From JAUXFS01 sp963772635 (lineage in GTDB: Bacteria; Pseudomonadota; Alphaproteobacteria; Rhodospirillales; Defluviicoccaceae), in NCBI GenBank assembly GCA_963772635.1, contig CAVYYK010000068.1, positions 33,292 through 97,291 on the forward strand: a stretch of 64,000 nucleotides of DNA, written 5' to 3'. Of this stretch, positions 56,357 to 64,000 are shown in pieces. A program made the position numbers and the translations under genes. The stretch's first letter is position 1. Every line of letters starts with the position of its first letter. The notes beneath the pieces were generated by a model. It ran no database searches. It saw only the letters and a program-made list of their open reading frames with translations, and had not been told where the DNA came from.

Positions 56357-57521
56357 ATGGCGCTCCATTTCAACGGCATCTCCGCCACGCAACTACAGCT
56401 CGACCACAGCTCCTTCAAGAGGGCGCGGCGGCCGTGCGTAAACTCCGCCGAAGCCCAGGTCGACTTCGCCCACTTCCGCCTGTGGTTCACCGACGAGCCG
56501 AGCCGGTCGCGGGTGATCTGGCTGTTCTCCATGGTGTTGGGCTTTAGCCGTCACCTCTTCGCCCGCTTCGTGCCGGGCCAGGGCCTGGACGAGGTCGTGC
56601 GTGGCCACTTGCCCGGCTCCACCACCGACGGGCTCCGTAGCCTCCTCGTCGGTCTCAAGATGGCCCGATCCCTGGAAGCTCTCGATGACGTGGTGCGCCG
56701 CCTGGAACAGGGCCAGCTCTCGGCTCTCGAGGCCATCCACGAGCTCCTCGCCGAGGAGTTCGAAACCCGCGAGAGCCGCCGCGTCAAGATGGCGCTCATG
56801 ACCGCCAGGCTGACGCGCCTCAAGACCCTCCAGGACTACGACTTCGCCTTCCAGCCCTCCCTGGAGAGAGATCGCATCCTGGCCCTGGCCCAGCTCGACT
56901 TCATCGAACGCAAGGAGGTCGTCCACCTGCTCGGCCCACCCGGCACCGGAAAGACCCATCTGGCCACCGCGCTCGGCATCGAGGCCGTCAAGGCCGCAAA
57001 GTCGGTCTACTTCGGCACCCTCGCCGAGATCATCGCCTCCCTGGAAAAAGCCGAGCGCGAGGGCCAGCTCCACAACCGCATCCGGTTCCTCGCCCGAAAT
57101 GCCCTCTTGATCGTCGACGAGATCGGCTACCTCCCGCTCTCCAAGGGCGGCGCCAACCTCTTCTTCCAGCTGGTCAACGCCCGCTACGAGCGGGGCGCCA
57201 TGATCCTCACCTCCAACCGCTCCTTCAAGGAGTGGGGCGAGATCTTCGGTGACAACGTCGTCGCCGCCGCCCTCCTCGACCGCCTGCTCCACCACGCCGT
57301 TGTCATCCAGATCGACGGCAACTCCTACCGCCTGAGAGCCCACCAGAGCCTCCTCCCGGAGACTCTCCTCAGGCCCCAAAACCTCGATCAGCCGACAAAG
57401 CGCAAGCCGCGGCAGACCAAGAAAGGAGACCCTCTGATCCAATCCAGGCCGATCACCACAAACTCACACCGTGGGGAATTTTACTCCGACCAAAGTGGGG
57501 AAAATTACTTCGGCGTTGACA
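56357..57521 (+). mobile_element. IS21-family element 1 (left part lost, right end intact)
   Basis: Contains a short internal piece of istA (EAQVDFAHFRLWFTDEPSRS to LFARFVPGQ, about 56440-56590), then an apparent deletion join, then a nearly whole istB (from ATG 56660; Walker A GPPGTGKTH, LLIVDEIGYLPLSKGGANLF). The right end has the tandem terminal repeats GTGGGGAATTTTACTCCGAC and GTGGGGAAAATTACTTCGGC and closes in TTGACA at 57521. The left end is not found. Confidence 0.85.
56660..57521 (+). pseudogene. istB: istB of IS21 element 1, running into element 2
   Basis: Transposition helper ATPase. The N-terminal helices (ALDDVVRRLEQGQLSALEAI) are followed by Walker A, Walker B and sensor NRSFKEWGEIFGDNVVAAAL. 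The usual stop codon is missing; the frame reads through the terminal repeats straight into istA of element 2, giving an artificial 880-codon frame. It may still make a working IstB domain, but as a native gene it is damaged. Confidence 0.75.
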
Positions 57522-58999
57522 GCCAAATTCGGCGCGCCTATTTCGAGCAGCACCGGCCTATCAAGGAGATTGTGCGCACACTGCGGGTGTCACGCGCGAC
57601 GGTGCGCAAGGTGATCCGCGGGCAGGCGACCGAGTTCAAGTACGAGCGCGGCGTGCAACCGGCGCCGAAGCTGGGCGAGTGGGTCGAGGTTCTGGCCGAG
57701 ATACTGGAGCAGGAAGCGAAGCTGCCGCGGCGGGAGCGTCGCTCGACCCAGCGCCTGTTCGAGGAGCTACGCGGGCGCGGCTATGGTGGCGCCCACGACA
57801 GCGTGCATCGGTTCGTCAAGGCTTGGCGGGACGAACGGGCACGCGTTCCTGCCCAGGCGTTCGTGCCGCTGAGCTTTGCCCCAGGCGAGGCGTACCAGTT
57901 CGACTGGAGCCACGAGACGATCACGCTGCAGGGGCTGCCGCTGACGATCAAGGCGGCGCACATGAAGCTGTCGCACAGCCGCATGCCGTTCGTGCGTGCC
58001 TACCACCGCGAGACCCAGGAGCTGGTGTTCGACGCCCACGACAAGGCGTTCCTGTTCTATGGCGGGGTCTGCCGGCGCGGCATCTACGACAACATGAAGA
58101 CGGCGGTGGAGGCGATCTTCGTCGGCAAGGCGCGCCAGTATAACCGGCGCTTCCTGCAGATGTGCTCGCACCATCTGATCGAGCCGGTGGCCTGCACGCC
58201 GGCGGCGGGCTGGGAGAAGGGACAGGTCGAGAACCAGGTCGGCAACCTGCGCGACCGGCTGTTCCGCCCCAAGCCGCGGGTGAAGAGCCTGGTCGAGCTG
58301 AACGCGTGGCTGGAAGACCAGTGCATCGCCTATGCCAAACGAACCAGACACCCGGAGTTCAAGGATCGAACCGTCTGGGACGTGTACCAGGACGAACGGG
58401 CGAGCCTGATGGAGCTGCGCGGGCCGTTCGACGGCTTCGTCGAGAAGGCGGTGCGGGCCACCACGACCTGCCTGATCATGGCCGATCGCAATCGCTACAG
58501 CGTCGATGCGCGCGCCGCGGGCCGGATGGTGCTTGTGCGCTCCCACGCCGAGCGTATCGTCGTGCTGTTCGAGGAGGAAGTGGTGGCGGACCATTCCCGC
58601 CAGTTCCGGCACGACCAGATCATCTACGATCCCTGGCATTATCTGCCGGTTCTGGTGAGGAAGCCCGGCGCTTTGCGCAATGGCGCCCCGTTCAAGGACT
58701 GGAACCTGCCGCTGGCCCTGGCTCAGGTTCGCGCCAAGCTGAAGAGCCACGCCGACGGCGACCGCCAGTTCGTCAAGGTACTGGGCGCGGTGCTCGATCA
58801 TGGGCTGGCGGCCGTCGAGGCGGCCTGTGCCGAGGCGCTGGAGGCCGGCATCGCCAGCGGCGATGTGGTTCTCGCCGTGCTGGCCCGCCGCAGCCAGCCG
58901 CCGCCCGCGCCGAGCATCACCACGCCCGACGCCCTCCGGCTCAAGATCGCGCCGCTGGCCGATTGCGGCCGCTACGACAGCATAAGGAAGGTCGCCTGA
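57522..58999 (+). pseudogene. istA: istA transposase of element 2, start lost
   Basis: About 490 residues of IS21 transposase beginning at the recognition helix (SQIRRAYFEQHRPIKEIVRT, then LRVSRATVRKVIRG). The rve/DDE core is intact: Asp in AYQFDWSHETITL, Asp in GIYDNMKTAVEAIF, Glu in WEKGQVENQVGNLRD. The first about nine residues and start codon are missing because element 1 joins here. It is in frame with istB of element 1, so a fused transposase could in principle be made. Confidence 0.8.
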
Positions 59000-59727
59000 T
59001 GGAACGTCATGAGATCCTCGAAGTCATGAGCGAGCTCAAGCTCTACGGCATGCGCGCCAGCTTCGACGAGATCGCCGGCAAGGGCTTGAACCGGCGCGAC
59101 GAACTCTATCCTCTCATCGCCAGCCTGCTCCGGGCAGAACGCACCCACCGCCAGGCACGATCGATCAGTTACCGGATCAGCGGCGCCAAGTTCCCGGTCC
59201 TGAAAGACCTCGACAGCTTCGTCTTCACCGACACGCCGGTCGACGAAGGCCAGGTCCGCGAGCTTGCCACCGGCGCCTTCCTGGACGCCAGGCGCAACGC
59301 CATCTTCATCGGCGGCACCGGCACCGGCAAAACCCATCTGTGTATCGCCGTCGCGTCCGCCGTGATCCGCACCCGCGCCAGGGGGCGGTTCTTCAACCTC
59401 GTCGATCTCGTCAACCAACTCGAGCAGGAGAAGGCCGCGGGAAAGAGCGGTCGGCTGGCCGAGAAGCTGCTGCGCCATGACCTCATCGTCATCGACGAGC
59501 TCGGTTATCTGCCGTTCAGCCAAGCCGGAGGACAGCTGCTGTTCCATCTGATCAGCAAGCTCTACGAGAACACCTCGCTGCTGATCACCACCAATCTCGC
59601 CTTCGCCGATTGGCCGCAGGTCTTCGGCGACGCCAAGATGACCACCGCCATGCTCGACCGGCTGACCCATCACTGCGACATCATCGAGACCGGCAACACC
59701 AGCTGGCGCTTTAAAAACCGCAGCTGA
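58999..59727 (+). CDS. istB: IstB ATPase of IS21 element 2
   Basis: A 242-residue IS21 helper ATPase, complete. MERHEILEVMSELKLYGMRA opens it; Walker A GGTGTGKTHL, Walker B VIDELGYLPFSQAGGQLLFH and sensor TTNLAFADWPQVFGDAKMTT follow. The ATG overlaps the istA stop by one base (TGATG), as is usual in IS21 elements. The type differs from the istB of element 1, so the two elements are different families within IS21. Confidence 0.93.
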   Translation: MERHEILEVMSELKLYGMRASFDEIAGKGLNRRDELYPLIASLLRAERTHRQARSISYRISGAKFPVLKDLDSFVFTDTPVDEGQVRELATGAFLDARRNAIFIGGTGTGKTHLCIAVASAVIRTRARGRFFNLVDLVNQLEQEKAAGKSGRLAEKLLRHDLIVIDELGYLPFSQAGGQLLFHLISKLYENTSLLITTNLAFADWPQVFGDAKMTTAMLDRLTHHCDIIETGNTSWRFKNRS

Positions 59728-59931
59728 CAAACCCTCCCCCGGACCCCCTCCCGGGCTTACCCTCGTGGGTGCACAGGGACCTCCCACGCCCTCCGCTCCG
59801 CGCAACGCCAACGGCGCTGCGCTACGGGCGCGGGTCCCTCCTATGCACTACGCGGATAAGCCCATTCCTGCACACCCAGAGGGGTCACGATTGGACGCGA
59901 AAAGGGGGTCACGGTTGGAAGCGAATTGACA

Positions 59932-62069
59932 GCGCAGCCTTCGATGGACGGCGCGGTCAGCACTTCGAGAGCCGCTATCACCTGACCCTGGTCTACCTGC
60001 CGCCGGCCGATCAGGTCGCGAGGGCCGAACGCGCGCTGATGGAGCGGGACACGCCCGAGAAGGGGCGCGACTGGCGGCAGGAACTCACGGGCTTCATCGC
60101 CGAAACCGATCGTGTGCTCGACCTGCTGTCCGGCTTCATGCCCGAGGTGCGGGCGCTCGATGATATGGAGACCTTGACCTACCTCCACGGCACCGTTTCC
60201 ACGCGGCACCATCCGGTCGTCCTGCCCGAGACCCCGCTCTATGTCGACGCCATCCTGGTCGACACGCCGCTCAGCGGCGGCATCGAGCCGATGCTGGGCG
60301 AGCGGCATCTGCGCACGCTCACCATCCTCGGGTTTCCGAACCTGACGCGGCCGGGGATTCTCGACGCGCTCAACCATCAGGACTTCGCCTATCGATGGAT
60401 GACGCGCTTCCTCGCGCTCGACAAGACCGAGGCCAGCAAGACGCTGACCCGGATCCGACGTCAGTGGTTCAACAAGCGCAAGTCGATCGCCGCGCTGTTG
60501 CGCGAGGTCATCCACAACGAGCCGGTCCATCTGCTCGATTCCGACGCCGACAACAAGGTGGTGGACGCGGATCTGGCGCTTCAGGCGCTCGGCGGCGACC
60601 ATGTCGCCTTCGGCTATCTCACCACGACCATCACGGTTTCGGACACCGATCGGCATCGTGCGGACGAGAAGGTCCGCGCCGTCGAGCGGATCGTCAACGG
60701 CCTCGGCTTCACCTGCCTGCGCGAAGGCGTCAATGCGGTCGAAGCCTGGCTCGGCAGCCTGCCGGGCCATGTCTACGCCAATGTCCGCCAGCCGCTGGTC
60801 CACACGCTGAACCTCTCGCATCTGGTGCCGCTGTCCTCGGTCTGGGCGGGACCGTCGCGCAACGCCCATCTCGAAGGCCCGCCGCTTCTCTATGCCGAGA
60901 CGAGCGGTTCGACGCCGTTCCGGCTCTCCACCCATGTCGGCGACGTCGGTCACATGCTCATCGTCGGGCCGACGGGCGCCGGCAAGTCGGTGCTGCTGGC
61001 GATGCTGGCGCTCCAGTTCCGCCGCTATGCGGGTTCTCAGGTCACCCTCTTCGACAAGGGCTATTCGGCGCGCGCCGCCGTGCTCGCCATGGGCGGCGCG
61101 CATCATGCGCTGGGTGCCGGCGCCGCCGAGGATGACGGCGCGCTTGCCTTCCAACCCTTGCGCGAAATCGCCGATCCGGCCGAGCGGAGCTGGGCGGCCG
61201 AATGGATCGGCGCCTTGCTCGCCCACGAGAAGGTCGTCGTCACCCCGGAGGTCAAGGAGGCGGTCTGGTCGGCGCTCACCAGCCTCGCGTCGGCGCCGGC
61301 GGAGGAGCGGACGCTCACCGGCCTCTCGGTGCTGCTGCAATCGAACGCGCTCAAGGCCGCGCTGATGCCCTACACGCTGGACGGCCCGTTCGGCCGGCTG
61401 CTCGACGCTGCCGAGAACCGGCTTGCGCTGGCGGATGTGCAATGCTTCGAGACCGAGGAACTGATGAACCAGGCGGGTGTCGTCCTGCCGGTGCTCACCT
61501 ATCTCTTCCATCGCCTGGAGGACCGCTTCGAAGGGCGGCCGACACTGCTGATCCTCGATGAGGCCTGGGTCTATCTCGACAACCCGGTCTTCGCCGCGCG
61601 CATCCGCGAATGGCTGAAGGTGCTGCGCAAGAAGAACGTCAGCGTCGTCTTCGCCACCCAGTCGCTCGCCGACATCGCCGATAGCGCCATCGCGCCGGCC
61701 ATCATCGAGAGCTGCCCGCAGCGGATCTTCCTGCCCAACGATCGCGCCGTCGAGCCGCAAGCGCGATCCGCCTACGAGCGCTTCGGCCTCAACGAGCGGC
61801 AGGTCGAGCTGATCGCCCGTGCCACCCCGAAGCGCCACTACTATCTGCAATCGCGCCGCGGCAACCGCCTGTTCGAGCTCGGACTCGGGCCCATCGCGCT
61901 CGCTCTCTGCGGCGCCTCCGACCCGGCATCCCAGACTCTCATCGACCAAGTCCTCGCCGAGGGCGGCGCGGAAGGCTTCGCCGCCGGCTTCCTCGATGCG
62001 CGCGGCCTCGACTGGGCCGCCAGCCTGCTCAACGACTTCCCCAACCCCGAACAGGAGACTTCGTCATGA
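59932..62069 (+). pseudogene. trbE: trbE, conjugative transfer ATPase, 5' end removed by IS21
   Basis: About 711 residues of TrbE (VirB4-type ATPase powering mating-pair formation). It starts inside the family sequence at RGQHFESRYHLTLVYLPPAD; roughly 100 N-terminal residues are gone. Walker A is IVGPTGAGKSVLLAMLALQF, Walker B PTLLILDEAWVYLDNPVFA, followed by FATQSLADIADSAIAPAIIE. The open frame runs back into the IS end, so a fused protein might form, but it lacks its native start. This should cripple transfer unless another copy exists. Confidence 0.88.
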
Positions 62070-62791
62070 TGCGCAAAACGCTCGCGGCCCTGGTTGTCGC
62101 AACTTCTCTCGGCGTCGGCATGGCGGTCGTTCCGGCCGGCCCGGCCGCCGCCTTCACCGTGTACGATCCCTCGAACTTCGCCCAGAACGTCCTCCAGGCG
62201 ATCCGCGCTCTGGAGCAGATCAACAACCAGATCCGGGCGCTGCAGAACCAGGCGACCATGCTGGAGAATATGGCGCGCCACCTTCAGCGCCTCGACTACT
62301 CCTCGCTCGGCCAGATCACCGGCGCACTCCGGCGCATCGACGCGCTGATGAACCAGGCGCAGGGCATCGGCTTCGATCTGGCCCAGACCGACGCCGCTTG
62401 GCAGGTGCATTTCCCGGAAGCCTACAATTCGGCGATCACGACAATCGACATGGTCACCCAGGCGCAGGCCCGCTGGCGCACCGCCATGCAGGCTTACCGT
62501 CACACCATGCGGGTCCAGTCGCAAGTGGTCGGCAACGTCCAGGCCGACAGCGCGCTGCTCTCCGATCTGGTAACCCGGAGCCAAGGCGCCGTCGGCTCCC
62601 TGCAGGCGCAACAGGCCACCAACCAGCTGCTTGCGCTCACCACCAAGCAACAGCTCCAGGTCCAGAACCTGATGGCGGCGCAATACCGCGCGGATGCGCT
62701 GCAGCTCGCGCGCGATGCGCAGGCCGAGGAGGTCGCACGCGTCGCCACCGCGCGGTTCCTGGGCTCGGGTGCGGCCTACACGCCCCGCTAG
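62066..62791 (+). CDS. trbJ: TrbJ, conjugal transfer (VirB5-like) protein
   Basis: A 241-residue exported protein of the pilus/mating-pair system. The signal peptide MMRKTLAALVVATSLGVGMA and onward ends near AAAF. The mature part begins TVYDPSNFAQNVLQAIRALEQ, a strong TrbJ start, and is a long coiled coil rich in Gln (QINNQIRALQNQATMLENMA). ATG overlaps the trbE stop (ATGA). Gene order trbE-trbJ-trbL matches Ti/RP4-like alphaproteobacterial elements with trbK missing. Confidence 0.92.
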   Translation: MMRKTLAALVVATSLGVGMAVVPAGPAAAFTVYDPSNFAQNVLQAIRALEQINNQIRALQNQATMLENMARHLQRLDYSSLGQITGALRRIDALMNQAQGIGFDLAQTDAAWQVHFPEAYNSAITTIDMVTQAQARWRTAMQAYRHTMRVQSQVVGNVQADSALLSDLVTRSQGAVGSLQAQQATNQLLALTTKQQLQVQNLMAAQYRADALQLARDAQAEEVARVATARFLGSGAAYTPR

Positions 62792-62829
62792 GCGCGAACG
62801 GCGAAATCTCCGGCAGGAAGCGCTGCGTC

Positions 62830-64000
62830 ATGGGCGACCTCAATGTCATCGACCGGTTCATGGAGACCTTCATCCGCTACATCGACAGCGGGTTCGGGTT
62901 GTTGACCGGCGATGTCGCCTTCCTGACGACCATCCTCATTGCCATCGACATCACGATGGCCGGCCTGTTCTGGGCCATGGACGGCGAGTCAAACATGTTC
63001 GGCCGGCTGATCAAGAAGATCCTCTACGTCGGCGTCTTCGCTCTCATCCTCAATAACTTCTCGGTGCTGGCGGACATCGTCTACCGGTCCTTCGCCGGGC
63101 TCGGCCTGCAGGCCACCGCCAACAGCTTAACGGCAGCCGACCTGCTCAAGCCCGGCCGGCTCGCCGGCACCGGGTTCGAAGCCGCCTGGCCGCTTCTGAA
63201 GCAGGTGAGCGAGCTCATGGGCTTCACCAGCTTCTTCAACAATTTCCTGACCATCATCGTGCTGCTGATCGCCTGGGCCATCGTGATCCTGGCCTTCTTC
63301 ATCCTGGCGGTGCAGCTCTTCATCACCATCCTGGAATTCAAGCTGACGACGCTGGCCGGTTTCGTGCTGGTGCCGTTCGCGCTCTGGAACAAGACCTCGT
63401 TCCTCGCCGAACGCGTCCTCGGCAATGTCGTGTCGTCCGGCATCAAGGTGATGGTGCTGGCAGTTATCGTCGGCATCGGCTCGGGCTTCTTCGGCCAGTT
63501 CATCACCGCGTTGCAAGGACAGGAGCCGGACATCGGTCAGGCTATGTCGCTGGTGCTGGCCGCGCTCTCGCTTCTCGGTATCGGCATCTTCGGTCCGGGC
63601 ATCGCGTCGGGCCTCGTCTCCGGTGCGCCGCAGCTAGGCGCGGGAGCCGCGATCGGTGCCGCCGGTGCGCTCGCCGGCGCCGGGATGCTGACGGGGGGTG
63701 CCGCCATCGCCGGCGTGCGTGGCCTCGGTGCGGCGGATCCGGCGGAATGGCCGCGATCCGTGCCGGTACGTCGGTCGGTGCCGCGGCGTCCACCGCTTAT
63801 GGACTCGGCCAGGCCACCTCCGGCGCAACCGGCATGGCCGGCATGGGCGATGGGCGGGTGGCGCGCGCGGGCGGTGGCGCGGTCGCGCAAGGCGTTCGCG
63901 CCATCGCGAGCCGCGTCGGCGAACCCCTGAAGGAAGGCGCGCGGAGAGGCCGCGGCGCCGCATGGCGCGCCACCGGCGGCACTGCCCCGGGCGGCTCCAG
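62830..64000 (+). CDS. trbL: TrbL/VirB6 conjugal transfer membrane protein, frameshifted and partial
   Basis: Polytopic inner-membrane channel component of the type IV secretion system. MGDLNVIDRFMETFIRYIDS starts it; about six helices lie between residues 25 and 290 (LTTILIAIDITMAGLFWAMD, NFLTIIVLLIAWAIVILAFF, LTTLAGFVLVPFALWNKTSF). The Gly/Ala-rich tail loses frame near 63735-63742, consistent with one missing base, and continues SGGMAAIRAGTSVGAAASTA to the window end. The gene runs off at 64000. Confidence 0.9.

Larger units (their letters stand above)
57522..59931 (+). mobile_element. IS21-family element 2 (left end replaced by element 1)
   Basis: Holds istA lacking its first few codons and an intact istB. 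The right end shows tandem repeats GGGGTCACGATTGGACGCGA and GGGGTCACGGTTGGAAGCGA and closes in TTGACA at 59931. The expected left end (starting TGTCAATTCGC) is absent; element 1 abuts instead. At its right end it interrupts trbE, removing the first hundred or so codons of that gene. Confidence 0.85.

Noticed and set aside
59841..61949. 702-codon antisense ORF
   Set aside because: Runs opposite trbE, which has clear Walker motifs; high GC opens the antisense frame. No domains, no start context.

Overview
The window is high-GC DNA from an alphaproteobacterium. The markers are a GcrA cell-cycle regulator, an exosortase/PEP-CTERM-type response regulator, alphaproteobacterial-style mut, ileS-lspA and guaA loci, and a Trb conjugation system. 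Methylmalonyl-CoA mutase genes sit beside an FrdABCD quinol:fumarate reductase and a MaoC/PhaJ-type hydratase. That fits a Rhodospirillales-type bacterium able to make propionyl-CoA by running succinate metabolism in the reductive direction, as reported for Defluviicoccus-like glycogen-accumulating organisms. The taxon is an inference.

Layout, core part (1-44.15 kb). 0-2 kb: serine protease and gcrA. 2.1-11.1 kb (minus strand): mutA, mutB/scpA and meaB, then a two-way terminator, then frdABCD (frdA being first transcribed). 11.2-19.1 kb (plus): recQ, an orphan core-binding-domain protein, a MaoC hydratase, ribF, ileS, lspA and a DUF3035 lipoprotein. 19.7-24.4 kb: PrsR-like sigma-54 activator, PEP-CTERM-type sugar transferase and a lytic transglycosylase, an envelope-polysaccharide block with lower GC. 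24.4-31.4 kb: hydroxyacid-oxoacid transhydrogenase, pentapeptide-repeat protein, LysR regulator with a palindromic operator, ParA-like ATPase, GH19 lysozyme-like protein, gatB and a GlsB protein. 31.6-39.7 kb: two membrane proteins, an Lrp regulator divergent from methionine gamma-lyase, a histone-H1-like protein, and a small operon (55-aa protein, NifX-like protein, metallo-beta-lactamase-fold enzyme) divergent from an NsrR-type Rrf2 regulator with a strong palindrome between them. 40.1-41.9 kb: an ATPase plus RloB pair resembling the AbiL/RloAB abortive-infection module. 42.6-44.15 kb: guaA.

Layout, mobile part (44.15 kb to the end). A P4-type tyrosine integrase begins 320 bp after the guaA stop, with several TGACGGTA repeats between them. 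guaA 3' ends are known island insertion sites, so the right-hand 20 kb reads as an integrated element. It carries an AlpA-like regulator, the 3' part of a tRNA-Met gene next to the tail of a serine recombinase (scar of another element), and a DUF2934-like basic protein. It then carries the most interesting cargo, at 47.8-56.2 kb: laccase-like multicopper oxidase, tyrosinase, LodA-like quinoprotein amine/amino-acid oxidase, an unknown 146-residue protein and a LodB-like flavoprotein. Next come two abutting IS21-type elements, the second cutting off the start of trbE, then trbJ and trbL running off the window.

Many genes are interrupted by single-base frameshifts: mutA (2), mutB, prsR (2), parA, glsB, methionine gamma-lyase (1-2), nifX-like, guaA, the DUF2934-like gene (2), rloB and trbL. 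Nearly all are +1 insertions and they include the housekeeping gene guaA. Sequencing or assembly error is the likeliest cause, so I annotate these loci as whole genes with the shift positions given.
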